A stretch of 64,000 bases of DNA from Rhodobacteraceae bacterium Alg231-30 (GTDB lineage: Bacteria; Pseudomonadota; Alphaproteobacteria; Rhodobacterales; Rhodobacteraceae). The notes under the pieces were generated by a model, which was not told where the DNA came from, searched no databases, and saw only the letters and a program-made list of their open reading frames with translations. Where the stretch lies: NCBI GenBank assembly GCA_900143615.1, contig FREU01000004.1, positions 186,001-250,000 of the forward strand. The letters are read 5' to 3'. Below, in pieces: positions 44,859-54,197 of this stretch (position 1 is its first letter; each line of letters begins with the position of its first letter). Both the position numbers and the translations under genes were made by a program.

Positions 44859-46190
44859 ATGACCCACGCCTTGCCCGAGACCCTGCAAACGCCTTTGCCT
44901 GCCCACCTCCAAGGTCTGATGAGCCGAATTGATGACCTGCGCGACGATCTGATCGCCCTGACACAGGATCTCATTCGCATTCCTACGCTCAATCCTCCGG
45001 GTGACTGTTACCGCGACATCTGTGATTATCTGGACAAACGCTTGGGCCGTCACGGGTTTGACACCCAACTGATCCGCGCCCACGGCGCACCAGGCGACAG
45101 CGAGAAATACCCCCGCTGGAATATCATTGCCCGCCGCGAAGGCAAAAACCCCGGCGAATGCGTGCATTTCAACTCCCACACCGATGTGGTCGAAGTTGGA
45201 TTGGGCTGGACCAAAGACCCCTTTGGCGGTGAAATAGAAGACGGTAAAATATACGGCCGTGGCGCGTGTGACATGAAAGGCGGTCTCGCCTCATCCATTA
45301 TTGCCGCCGAAGCCTTTATTCGCGAATTCCCCGACTTCAACGGCGCCATCGAAATCTCGGGGACAGCAGATGAAGAATCCGGCGGCTATGGCGGCGTGGC
45401 CTACCTTGCCGATCACGGCTTCTTTGCGCCCGAGCGCGTTCAACATGTGATCATCCCAGAACCGCTGCACAAAGACCGCATCTGTCTAGGGCACCGCGGC
45501 GGCTGGTGGGCCGAAATCGAAACCTTTGGCGAAATCGCCCATGGCTGTATGCCCTTCTTAGGCGATTGCGCTGTCCGCCACATGGGCGCGGTGATCGACA
45601 AATTCGAAACCGATCTCTACCCTGCAATGGCTGCGCGTCACACCGACATGCCGGTGGTGCCCGAGGGCGCGCGCAGCTCGACCATGAACATCAATTCAAT
45701 CCACGGCGGCCAACCCGAACAGGCGCCGGACTTTGACGGGCTGCCGGCACATTGCGTGCCCGACAGCTGCCGCATCGTAATTGATCGGCGGTATCTCGCC
45801 GAAGAGAATCACGCCCAAGTTTCCGGCGAAGTCGAGGCCCTGCTAAAAGAACTTGAGACCAACCGCGATAACTTCCGGTATGAGATGCGTGAATTGAACC
45901 ACGTCGCCCCGTCCATGACTGACCGCTCAGCACCGGTGGTGTCCACTGTTGACCGGTCCATCACCGAAATTCTTGGCAAAGCGCCTGAATACGTGGCGTC
46001 CCCCGGAACCTATGATCAGAAACACATCGACCGCATCGGCAAGCTGAAGAACTGCATTGCCTATGGTCCCGGCATTCTGGAAATGGCCCACAAGCCTGAT
46101 GAGTACATTGATATACAAGACATGATCGACAGCGCCAAAGTCATGGCGCACAGTCTTGCACAGCTATTGCTACCGGCAGACCGCCAATAA
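44859..46190 (+). CDS. M20 family amidohydrolase (ArgE/DapE type)
   Basis: 443 residues. Two-zinc peptidase fold: HFNSHTDVV (first His, Asp), GRGACDMKGGLA (bridging Asp), TADEESGG (catalytic Glu pair), IIPEP, and the C-terminal His in EMAHKPDEY. It is annotated in relatives as acetylornithine deacetylase/succinyl-DAP desuccinylase family, but ArgE itself is unlikely given the context. It probably deacylates an imported N-acyl or peptide-like compound. AAAGGAA precedes the ATG. First gene of a seven-gene operon downstream of the operator array. Confidence 0.9.
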   Translation: MTHALPETLQTPLPAHLQGLMSRIDDLRDDLIALTQDLIRIPTLNPPGDCYRDICDYLDKRLGRHGFDTQLIRAHGAPGDSEKYPRWNIIARREGKNPGECVHFNSHTDVVEVGLGWTKDPFGGEIEDGKIYGRGACDMKGGLASSIIAAEAFIREFPDFNGAIEISGTADEESGGYGGVAYLADHGFFAPERVQHVIIPEPLHKDRICLGHRGGWWAEIETFGEIAHGCMPFLGDCAVRHMGAVIDKFETDLYPAMAARHTDMPVVPEGARSSTMNINSIHGGQPEQAPDFDGLPAHCVPDSCRIVIDRRYLAEENHAQVSGEVEALLKELETNRDNFRYEMRELNHVAPSMTDRSAPVVSTVDRSITEILGKAPEYVASPGTYDQKHIDRIGKLKNCIAYGPGILEMAHKPDEYIDIQDMIDSAKVMAHSLAQLLLPADRQ

Positions 46191-46225
46191 ATCTGAGAGA
46201 CATCGGAAAATAGGGAGTTAGAGAC

Positions 46226-47713
46226 ATGACATTTCAAGGAACCAAACTGGCATTTGCCAGCGCATTGGCCCTCTGCGCGGGGCTGGGCGTCGCGCAAGCA
46301 CAGCAAACCGACATCACCGTCGCCTTGCAGCTTGAACCGCCCCACCTTGACCCCACGAGCGCCGCCGCTGGCGCCATTGATCAGGTTCTCTACTCTAACG
46401 TTTTCGAAGGCCTGACCCGTTTTATGGGCGATGGTTCTGTCGTTGCGGGTCTCGCCAAAAGCTGGGACATCTCCGAGGACAACCTTACCTATACATTCCA
46501 CCTGCAAGACGGCGTGACGTTTCATGACGGCTCGGCGTTTACAGCAGACGATGTAAAATTCTCGCTTGATCGTGCACGCGCCGAAGACAGCGTGAACGCC
46601 CAGAAAGCGCTCTTTGAAGACATCGCCAGCGTTGAGGTTGTCGACCCGCTGACCGTCACTGTGACGCTGGCACAGCCAAATGGCAGCTTCCTCTTCAACC
46701 TCGCTTGGGGTGATGCGGTGATTGTCGCCGAAGAGTCGATCGAGGGCATTAAAAACGCTCCGGTTGGCACGGGCGCGTTCCAATTCGCAAACTGGGTACA
46801 GGGCGACAAGGTCGAGCTCACCCGCAACGATGCATACTGGGGCGACGCCCCTGCGCTGACCGAAGTCACTTTCAAGTTTATCTCGGATCCGACAGCAGCG
46901 TTCGCGGCCATGATGGCACAGGATATCGATGCCTTTGTCAGCTATCCAGCGCCCGAAAACCTGCCACAGTTTGACGCCGACCCACGTTTTCAGGTTCTGC
47001 GCGGCAGCTCTGAGGGTGAAACCATCCTGTCCACCAACAATGCCCTGCCCCCGCTGGATGATGTAAAGGTCCGCAAAGCGATTGCCCACGCCATCGACCG
47101 TCAGTCCATCATCGACGGCGCCATGTTTGGCCTCGGCACCCCGATTGGCACACATTTCGCGCCGCACAATCCAGACTATGTCGATCTGACAGCAAATTCG
47201 GCTTACGACCCCGAGCTCTCCAAACAGCTTTTGGCAGAAGCGGGTCTGCCGGATGGCTTTACAACCACGCTGAAACTGCCACCGCCCTCTTATGCGCGTC
47301 GCGGTGGTGAGATTGTCGCCGCACAACTGCGTGCGGTTGGCATTCAGACCGAGATTACCAATCTGGAATGGGCACAGTGGCTAGAACAAGTGTTCCGCGG
47401 CAATGATTTTGGTCTGACCATCATCAGCCACACCGAACCCATGGACATCGGCATCTACGCGCGTCCAGATTACTACTTCCAGTATGACAATCCAACTCTG
47501 CAGGAATTGATTGAAACGCTTGATGCAACAACAGACCCGGCCAAGCGCTCTGAATTGCTGCAGCAAGCCCAGACGATCATCTCAGAAGACTACGTAAACG
47601 GTTATTTGTTCCAACTCGCCGTCCCGACCGTTGCCGATGCGCGCATTCAGGGACTTTGGGAAAACGCTCCAACGCAGGCCACTGACCTGACCGGCGTTTC
47701 CTGGGCTGAGTAA
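46226..47713 (+). CDS. Peptide/oligopeptide-type ABC substrate-binding protein (SBP_bac_5)
   Basis: 495 residues. Signal peptide about 1-25 (ending AQA). Family motifs: LQLEPPHLDPTSAAAGAIDQVLYSNVFEGLTRF, LAKSWDISEDNLTYTFHLQDGVTFHDGSAFTADDVKFSLDRA and VRKAIAHAIDRQSII. Binds a peptide, nickel-chelate or other amide-containing ligand in the periplasm. AGGGAG precedes the ATG. A hairpin follows at 47724-47740. Confidence 0.93.
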   Translation: MTFQGTKLAFASALALCAGLGVAQAQQTDITVALQLEPPHLDPTSAAAGAIDQVLYSNVFEGLTRFMGDGSVVAGLAKSWDISEDNLTYTFHLQDGVTFHDGSAFTADDVKFSLDRARAEDSVNAQKALFEDIASVEVVDPLTVTVTLAQPNGSFLFNLAWGDAVIVAEESIEGIKNAPVGTGAFQFANWVQGDKVELTRNDAYWGDAPALTEVTFKFISDPTAAFAAMMAQDIDAFVSYPAPENLPQFDADPRFQVLRGSSEGETILSTNNALPPLDDVKVRKAIAHAIDRQSIIDGAMFGLGTPIGTHFAPHNPDYVDLTANSAYDPELSKQLLAEAGLPDGFTTTLKLPPPSYARRGGEIVAAQLRAVGIQTEITNLEWAQWLEQVFRGNDFGLTIISHTEPMDIGIYARPDYYFQYDNPTLQELIETLDATTDPAKRSELLQQAQTIISEDYVNGYLFQLAVPTVADARIQGLWENAPTQATDLTGVSWAE

Positions 47714-47723
47714 GACCGTCACC

Positions 47724-47740
47724 GGCCTGCTTGGCAGGCC
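47724..47740 (+). repeat. Stem-loop after the substrate-binding protein gene
   Basis: GGCCTGC (47724-47730) pairs with GCAGGCC (47734-47740) around TTG. No T run follows. Same position and likely role as the hairpins after urtA and nrtA. Confidence 0.65.
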
Positions 47741-47808
47741 ACCCTTAATCACCGCCCCGCTCCGGCGTATTCTCGTCGGGCGGGACATTCTCGGATGACT
47801 GCCCCTTT

Positions 47809-48756
47809 ATGCTTCGCTACTCCCTGAAACGGTTGCTGTCGCTCATTGTCAGCCTGGCCATTGCCTCGGTGGTCATCTTTCTGGTGATCGAGGTCGCCCC
47901 CGGCGACCCGGCCTCCTTTATGCTGGGCATCAATGCCCAACCCGACACCGTCGCGGCCTTGCGCGCCGAGCTCGGCCTCGATGTCTCAAAAACCCAACGC
48001 TACCTGTCGTGGGTCGGCGGCATGCTTCAGGGTGACTTTGGCACATCCTACACCTATCGCACTCCTGTCACCCAAATGATCGCAGATCGGGTCTGGGTCT
48101 CACTGCCCTTGGCGCTCTACGCCCTGACGCTCTCGACGCTGATTGCCTTTCCTGCCGGTATTTACGCCGCCTCTCGTCGCGGCAAACCCGGCGACATCAC
48201 CGTTATGGGAGCAACTCAACTGGGCATCGCCGTTCCGAACTTCTGGTTCGCGATGCTGCTGGTGCTGGTGTTTGCGATCAACCTACGCTGGTTTAGCGCG
48301 GGCGGATTTCCGGGCTGGGACGAAGGCTTCTTCGTCGCCCTCAAGGCTCTGACTCTGCCCGCCATTGCACTGGCCCTGCCACAATCTGCAATCCTTGCCC
48401 GCGTCATGCGCTCCTCGCTGCTGGATATCTTGTCCGAAGATTTTATGCGCACCGCCCGCGCCAAGGGCCTATCGCGCCGTCAAGCTTTGTGGCGGCACGG
48501 CCTGCGCAATGCTTTGGTGCCTGTGCTGACCATCATGGGCCTGCAGTTTTCTTTCCTGCTCGCAGGTGGGATCATCATTGAACAGGTGTTCTTCCTGCCC
48601 GGCCTTGGGCGTCTGATTTTTCAAGCCATTTCCGCGCGTGACCTGATTGTTGTGGAAAGCGTCGTGATGCTCTTGGTGTTCTCTGTCATCCTTGTGAACT
48701 TCCTCGTTGATCTGGCCTACGCCGCCGTTGACCCCCGCCTAAGGAGCCGCACATGA
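47809..48756 (+). CDS. ABC transporter permease (DppB type)
   Basis: 315 residues with six membrane segments. The start MLRYSLKRLLSLIVSLAIASVVIF, the conserved GDPA near 28, and the coupling loop MRTARAKGLSRRQALWRHGLRNALVPVLT (about 217-245) are typical of DppB/OppB. First channel subunit of the importer. It overlaps the next permease gene by four bases (ATGA at 48753). Confidence 0.94.
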   Translation: MLRYSLKRLLSLIVSLAIASVVIFLVIEVAPGDPASFMLGINAQPDTVAALRAELGLDVSKTQRYLSWVGGMLQGDFGTSYTYRTPVTQMIADRVWVSLPLALYALTLSTLIAFPAGIYAASRRGKPGDITVMGATQLGIAVPNFWFAMLLVLVFAINLRWFSAGGFPGWDEGFFVALKALTLPAIALALPQSAILARVMRSSLLDILSEDFMRTARAKGLSRRQALWRHGLRNALVPVLTIMGLQFSFLLAGGIIIEQVFFLPGLGRLIFQAISARDLIVVESVVMLLVFSVILVNFLVDLAYAAVDPRLRSRT

Positions 48757-49574
48757 TCCGCTCGCGAAATCTCCTACTAGGTGGCTTGCTCTGCCTGATC
48801 GTCGTCGCTGGCGCCCTCGTCAGCTTCCTCTGGACCCCTTATGACATCACGGTCCTCGACATCCCTAACAAACTGCAGACCCCGTCTCTGCAACACCCGT
48901 TTGGCACCGACCACTTCGGCCGTGACATCCTGTCGATGATCATGATCGGCGCGCGCACATCACTGGCTGTGGCCATCGTGGCCGTGGGCATCGGCATGGG
49001 CATCGGTGTGCCACTTGGTCTTTGGGCGGCCTCCAACAAAGGCGGCTGGATTGATGAGATCATCATGCGCGGCAATGACCTCGTCTTTGCCTTCCCATCG
49101 CTGGTCATCGCCATTCTGATCACCGCTGTGATGGGCGCCAGCGCTCTTAATGCGATCATCGCCATCGGGATTTTCAACATTCCAGTCTTTGCCCGCCTGA
49201 CCCGCTCCGGCGCGCTATCCCTGTGGGAGCGCGAGTTCATCCTCGCCGCCCGCGTGGCTGGCAAATCCAAAGCCCGCATTAGCTTTGAGCACATTCTGCC
49301 CAACGTCGGAAACCTACTGATCGTGCAAGGCACCATCCAGTTCAGCCTTGGCATCCTCGCCGAAGCGGGCCTCAGCTATGTCGGTCTTGGTGCGCAGCCC
49401 CCGATCCCCTCGTGGGGCCGCATGCTGGCGGACGCCCAAACCATGGTCAGCTTTGCGCCCCACCTCGCCATGGTGCCCGGCCTAGCCATCATCACCGCCG
49501 TTCTGGGCCTTAACCTGATGGGCGACGGTCTGCGCGATCTGCTCGACCCCCGTATCCGCGTGGTGCGCCAATGA
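48753..49574 (+). CDS. ABC transporter permease (DppC type)
   Basis: 273 residues with six membrane segments. HPFGTDHFGRDILSMIMIGARTSLAVA (about 49-75) and the coupling loop EFILAARVAGKSKARISFEHILPNV are hallmarks of DppC/OppC. Second channel subunit. It overlaps both neighbours by four bases. Confidence 0.94.
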   Translation: MIRSRNLLLGGLLCLIVVAGALVSFLWTPYDITVLDIPNKLQTPSLQHPFGTDHFGRDILSMIMIGARTSLAVAIVAVGIGMGIGVPLGLWAASNKGGWIDEIIMRGNDLVFAFPSLVIAILITAVMGASALNAIIAIGIFNIPVFARLTRSGALSLWEREFILAARVAGKSKARISFEHILPNVGNLLIVQGTIQFSLGILAEAGLSYVGLGAQPPIPSWGRMLADAQTMVSFAPHLAMVPGLAIITAVLGLNLMGDGLRDLLDPRIRVVRQ

Positions 49575-51184
49575 CCCTGCTATCCATTGAAAACCTTTCG
49601 CTCTCTATCGGCGAATTCCCGATCCTCAAAGGTGTGACCTTTTCCATCGCCCCCGGCGAGATCGTGGCTGTGACCGGCGAAAGCGGCTCGGGCAAATCCA
49701 TGACGGCGCTGGCCACCATGCAGCTCTTGCCCGACAGCGCGACAACCTCCGGCTACATCATGCTCAGCGGCCAGAATATTCTGGACCTGAGTGAGCCCGA
49801 GCTTTGCGCCATGCGCGGCAATGATGTGGGCATGGTCTTCCAAGAGCCGATGACGGCGCTAAACCCCGTGAAAACCATCGGCGCGCAGGTGGCCGAAACC
49901 ATCCTTGTGCATTCTGACACACCCCGCGATCAGGCCATGGAGCGTGCAGGCGAAATGCTGCGCCGCGTTGGCCTGCCGCCTGAACGCTTTCCGCTGTCGC
50001 GCTATCCACACGAACTCTCCGGCGGTCAACGCCAACGCGTGGTCATCGCCATGGCCATTGCTCAGCGCCCCCGCCTTTTGATTGCGGACGAGCCGACAAC
50101 CGCACTGGATGTCACCACCCAAGCCCAGATTCTCGACCTGCTCAAAGAGCTGGTGGATGAATTTGGCATGGGCCTTCTGATGATCACCCATGATCTGGCG
50201 GTGGTCTCAGATATGGCGGACCGTATCGTCGTGATGCGCCACGGTGAAATCGTCGAGCAGGGCGAAACCCGCCAGCTGTTTGCGGACATGAAACACCCCT
50301 ACACCAAAGCGCTGTTTGAAGCCTCAGGCCATCAGGTCACACTGCCCGATGTCCCCGAGGCCCCCGAACCGATCCTTCAGGTCGAAAACGCGGTGCGCGA
50401 ATATGCCCTGCCGCGCAAAGGGCTGTTTGGCGCGCGCCAGTTCCACCGCGCCGTGGATGGGATTTCCTTCACTATCCACCACGGTGAGCGCGTCGGACTG
50501 GTCGGGGAATCCGGTTGTGGAAAATCCACACTGACCCGTGCACTCTTGGGGCTGGAAGCGCTTCAGGGCGGTTCCATTACGGCCTTTGGCAAACCCGTTG
50601 GCCCCGGCACAGATCCGGGTCTGCGCGCGGGTCTACAAGTGGTGTTCCAAGACCCCTATGGCAGCTTCAATCCACGCCACCGCGTAGATCGCATCATCAC
50701 CGAGCCATATCACCTGATCTCTAATCCCCCCACGGGGCTTGAGCGTCAGGAAGCGATTTCCGAAGCGCTCATTGCGGTGGGCTTAAAGCCGTCTGATGCG
50801 GATAAATACATCCACGAATTCTCTGGCGGTCAGCGCCAACGGATCGCCATCGCCCGCGCCCTGATCATTCGCCCCGAACTGATTATTTTTGACGAAGCCG
50901 TGTCTGCGCTGGATGTCTCGATCCGCGCGCAAATCCTTGATCTTATTGCGGATCTGTCTGAAAGCCACAACCTCGCCTATCTCTTCATTTCACACGATCT
51001 TTCGGTCGTGCGCACTGTGACCGACCGCGTTCTGGTGATGAAGTCAGGTGAAATTGTCGAACAGGGCGAGACCGAAGAGGTCTTCGCCAACCCGCAACAC
51101 ACCTACACAAAAACTCTGATTGAGGCCGCTCCGGTGCTGCCCGATATGTCCCATCTGAAAGAAGCTGCAAATGTCCCTGCCTGA
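49571..51184 (+). CDS. ABC transporter, fused double ATPase (DppD-DppF type)
   Basis: 537 residues with two complete ATPase domains in one chain. First: Walker [37 protein letters not shown]. Second (from about 265): Walker [37 protein letters not shown] (Ala replaces Pro of the usual DEP). It powers the importer formed with the two permeases. It overlaps the downstream aldehyde dehydrogenase gene by 14 bases. Confidence 0.95.
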   Translation: MTLLSIENLSLSIGEFPILKGVTFSIAPGEIVAVTGESGSGKSMTALATMQLLPDSATTSGYIMLSGQNILDLSEPELCAMRGNDVGMVFQEPMTALNPVKTIGAQVAETILVHSDTPRDQAMERAGEMLRRVGLPPERFPLSRYPHELSGGQRQRVVIAMAIAQRPRLLIADEPTTALDVTTQAQILDLLKELVDEFGMGLLMITHDLAVVSDMADRIVVMRHGEIVEQGETRQLFADMKHPYTKALFEASGHQVTLPDVPEAPEPILQVENAVREYALPRKGLFGARQFHRAVDGISFTIHHGERVGLVGESGCGKSTLTRALLGLEALQGGSITAFGKPVGPGTDPGLRAGLQVVFQDPYGSFNPRHRVDRIITEPYHLISNPPTGLERQEAISEALIAVGLKPSDADKYIHEFSGGQRQRIAIARALIIRPELIIFDEAVSALDVSIRAQILDLIADLSESHNLAYLFISHDLSVVRTVTDRVLVMKSGEIVEQGETEEVFANPQHTYTKTLIEAAPVLPDMSHLKEAANVPA

Positions 51185-52625
51185 CCTCTGGTTTGACCCT
51201 TCCCTCTGCCTGATCAACGGCGAATGGCGCGCCCCGGCCTCCGGCGATACAATCGATCTGGTGAACCCTTCCGACGGCAGCACGCTCTGCGCCATCGCCC
51301 GTGGCACCAAGGCGGATATGGACGAAGCCGTCGTCGCCGCTCAGGCTGCGCGCGCAGGCGTCTGGGGCCGCACCACCGCGCTGGAGCGTGGCCGCATCCT
51401 GACACGTCTCGGCCAACTCGTGCTGGAAAACGTCGAAACCCTCACACTGCTGGAAGCTCTGGATGTGGGCAAACCGCTGACTCAGGCCCGCAATGATGTG
51501 ATCGCCTTCGCGCGCTACATGGAATTTTACGGCGGCGCCGCTGACAAGGTGCACGGCGAAACCATCCCTTATATGGACGGCTACACGGTTTACACCATCC
51601 GCGAGGCCTTTGGTGTCACTGGTCATATCGTGCCGTGGAACTACCCGATGCAAATCATCGGCCGCTCGGTTGGTGCAGCCCTGACAATGGGCAACGCCTG
51701 CGTGCTAAAGCCTGCTGAAGAAGCCTGCCTGACCGCGCTGGCCTTTGCCGATCTGGCCAAACAGGCTGGGCTGCCCGATGGCGCGCTCAACGTGGTGCCC
51801 GGTCTTGGTGCCGAAGCGGGCGCAGCCTTGGCCGAACACCCCGGCATTCAGCACATGTCGTTCACAGGCTCGGTGGCCACAGGCAGCTTGATCCAAGCGG
51901 CCACCGCTAAAAACGTTGTGCCTGTGACGTTAGAACTGGGTGGAAAATCCCCACAGCTGGTGTTTGACGACGCGGACATCGACGCGGCCCTGCCCTTCCT
52001 TGTGAACGCAGGTATTCAAAACGCGGGTCAGACCTGCTCGGCCTCTTCGCGCATCCTTGTGCAACGCGGCGTCTATGATCAGGTTGTCTCGCGCATGTCT
52101 GAACGCTACGCCGCCCTGCGCTCGGGTCCGGCCACCGATAACCTCGAACTTGGCCCGCTGATCTCGGCGCGCCAGAAAGCGCTGGTCAATGGTTTCATTG
52201 AAAAAGGCACCGATCTTGAGCTGGCCGCAACTGGCACCATTGTCGATCACGCCCCTGTAACGGGTGCCTATGTCGCCCCCACGCTTTTTGCCAACGTCAG
52301 CCCCGATCATGCGCTCGCACAGGACGAGATTTTTGGCCCTGTTCAGGTCGTCATCCCGTTTGACACTGAAGAAGACGCTCTCGCCATCGCCAATGGCACC
52401 GACTACGGCCTCGTCGCCTCGGTCTGGTCACGTGATGGTGGCCGCCAGATGCGTTTGGCCCGCGACCTTTCGGCAGGTCAGGTGTTTCTCAACAACTACG
52501 GCGCAGGCGGTGGTGTTGAGTTGCCCTTTGGCGGCACCGGAAAATCCGGTCACGGTCGCGAGAAAGGCTTCGAAGCCCTCTTCCATTTCTCGCAACTCAA
52601 AACCGTGGCTGCCCACCACGGTTAA
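51171..52625 (+). CDS. NAD(P)-dependent aldehyde dehydrogenase
   Basis: 484 residues. Motifs: HIVPWNYPMQIIGRSVGAALTMGNACVLKPAE, FTGSVATGS, VTLELGGKSPQ (general base Glu) and GQTCSASSR (nucleophile Cys), followed by EIFGPVQVV. It resembles betaine- and aminoaldehyde-type dehydrogenases, but the substrate is open. The start overlaps the ATPase gene by 14 bases, so it is translationally coupled to the importer; it likely oxidises an aldehyde made from the imported compound. Confidence 0.93.
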   Translation: MSLPDLWFDPSLCLINGEWRAPASGDTIDLVNPSDGSTLCAIARGTKADMDEAVVAAQAARAGVWGRTTALERGRILTRLGQLVLENVETLTLLEALDVGKPLTQARNDVIAFARYMEFYGGAADKVHGETIPYMDGYTVYTIREAFGVTGHIVPWNYPMQIIGRSVGAALTMGNACVLKPAEEACLTALAFADLAKQAGLPDGALNVVPGLGAEAGAALAEHPGIQHMSFTGSVATGSLIQAATAKNVVPVTLELGGKSPQLVFDDADIDAALPFLVNAGIQNAGQTCSASSRILVQRGVYDQVVSRMSERYAALRSGPATDNLELGPLISARQKALVNGFIEKGTDLELAATGTIVDHAPVTGAYVAPTLFANVSPDHALAQDEIFGPVQVVIPFDTEEDALAIANGTDYGLVASVWSRDGGRQMRLARDLSAGQVFLNNYGAGGGVELPFGGTGKSGHGREKGFEALFHFSQLKTVAAHHG

Positions 52626-52706
52626 GCCTTCTTCTCTGCAAAAATACTTCCGCCGGAGGCGTCCACCTCGCGCCACCGCGAACCAGCCAAATCAAGGAGA
52701 GACCCC

Positions 52707-53450
52707 ATGCGTCTTGCACATAAAACAGCCATCATCACCGGCGGCGCTCAAGGCTTCGGCGCAGGCATCGTCGACAAATTCCTCGCTGAAGGTGCCAAGG
52801 TTCTCATCGCCGACATCAACGGCGACCTTGCAGCGACCAAAGCAGCGGAACACGAAAACGCGCGGTCCTGTGCCGCCAACATCGCTGTTGCTGCCAGCGT
52901 TCAGACCATGGTCGACACCGCGATTGCAGAATTCGGCCATGTCGACATTCTGGTGAACAACGCTGGCACCACACACCTGCCCGCGCCAATGGAAGAGGTC
53001 AGCGAGGACGACTTTGACAAAGTCTTCGCGGTCAACTGTAAATCGATCTATCTGATTGCCCGCGCCTTGGTGCCCCACATGAAATCCCGCGCCACAGGAG
53101 CAATCCTGAATGTTTCCTCCACCGCCGGTCTGTCGCCACGCCCCAACCTCAACTGGTACAACGCCTCCAAAGGCTGGGTGAACGTCGCCACCAAAGCCAT
53201 GGCCGTGGAACTTGCCCCCGCAGGCATCCGCGTCAACGCCATCAACCCCGTGGCCGGAGAAACGCCGCTGCTCAAATCCTTCATGGGCGAAGACACCCCC
53301 GAAGTGCGCGCCAAGTTCATCTCCACCATCCCGCTGGGCCGTTTCTCTACCCCAGAAGACATGGGCAACGCGGCGGCTTTCCTCTGCTCCGATGAGGCCA
53401 GCATGATCACTGGCGTCTTGATGGAAGTCGACGGCGGTCGCTGCATCTAA
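52707..53450 (+). CDS. SDR family oxidoreductase
   Basis: 247 residues, classical SDR. Cofactor motif TGGAQGFGAGI near 12-22; NNAG near 88; catalytic Ser in NVSSTAG, then Tyr and Lys in WYNASKGW; NPVAGETPLL. It is intact, unlike the SDR at 3909. It probably converts a hydroxy/keto intermediate of the same pathway as the aldehyde dehydrogenase. AAGGAGA precedes the ATG. Last gene of the operon, followed by a terminator. Confidence 0.92.
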   Translation: MRLAHKTAIITGGAQGFGAGIVDKFLAEGAKVLIADINGDLAATKAAEHENARSCAANIAVAASVQTMVDTAIAEFGHVDILVNNAGTTHLPAPMEEVSEDDFDKVFAVNCKSIYLIARALVPHMKSRATGAILNVSSTAGLSPRPNLNWYNASKGWVNVATKAMAVELAPAGIRVNAINPVAGETPLLKSFMGEDTPEVRAKFISTIPLGRFSTPEDMGNAAAFLCSDEASMITGVLMEVDGGRCI

Positions 53451-53490
53451 TTTCGCAGTTGCGCCATTCAAGTCGCACAATAAAATAGCA

Positions 53491-53523
53491 AACGCCCAAA
53501 AATCGCACGGATTTTGGGCGTTT
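53491..53523 (+). terminator. Intrinsic terminator of the M20/ABC operon
   Basis: AACGCCCAAAA (53491-53501) pairs perfectly with TTTTGGGCGTT (53512-53522) around ten bases. A short T stretch follows. It separates the catabolic operon from nasT. Confidence 0.85.
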
Positions 53524-53612
53524 CGACCTCTTAGCCCTATGGCCAATCTGGCCCATCGCAACGCGCCCCCCGATACTGACGCAACACTCATGACTATCGG
53601 AATCTAACGCGC

Positions 53613-54197
53613 GTGCCAGATAAACTCACCATCATCATCGTCGAACCCGACAAGACCCGCGCCGAAGCCATGATCGACAGCCTGTCCCAGACAGGGGATC
53701 ATCACATTCAGGTCCTCGCTGAACGCACCGGACTGGCGCGCTCTGTTGCCGAAATGAACCCCGATGTTGTGCTGGTGGACATCACCAACCCCTCACGCGA
53801 CGCAATCGAAGAACTCACGCTGGCTTCTGGCCCTCTGGAACGCCCCGTGGCCATGTTTGTCGACCGCTCCGATGACCGGCTGACCAAGACAGCGATCGAA
53901 GCAGGCGTATCGGCCTATGTCGTCGACGGATTGCGGGCCGATCGCATCAAGCCGGTTCTGGACGCCGCCATCGCGCGCTTTCATATGTTTTCACGGATGC
54001 GCACCGAACTTGCCGCCACCAAACGCGCGCTAGAGGAACGCAAGATCATCGATCGCGCCAAAGGCATCCTGATGCGCGCACGCGGCCTCACAGAAGACGA
54101 AGCCTACGCCTTGATCCGCAAAACTGCGATGAGCCAAGGCAAAAAGATCGCCGACGTCGGCCAAGCTCTGGTCACCGCATCGGAGCTTTTGTCATGA
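53613..54197 (+). CDS. nasT: ANTAR-domain antiterminator NasT
   Basis: 194 residues from a GTG at 53613. A receiver-like N-terminal domain (about 5-115, D56 at the usual phosphorylation place) precedes an ANTAR RNA-binding domain (about 130-185: RALEERKIIDRAKGILMRARGLTEDEAYALIRKTAM). NasT binds leader RNA to prevent termination of nitrate-assimilation genes when NasS senses nitrate or nitrite. The target leader is at 55479-55584. It overlaps nasS by four bases (ATGA at 54194). One degenerate ATACCGACGCA-like unit lies just upstream at 53571-53587. Confidence 0.94.
   Translation: MPDKLTIIIVEPDKTRAEAMIDSLSQTGDHHIQVLAERTGLARSVAEMNPDVVLVDITNPSRDAIEELTLASGPLERPVAMFVDRSDDRLTKTAIEAGVSAYVVDGLRADRIKPVLDAAIARFHMFSRMRTELAATKRALEERKIIDRAKGILMRARGLTEDEAYALIRKTAMSQGKKIADVGQALVTASELLS

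Noticed and set aside
44859-46190. argE (acetylornithine deacetylase)
   Set aside because: The M20 family is broad and the gene sits in a transporter operon rather than with arginine genes, so the specific symbol is not justified.
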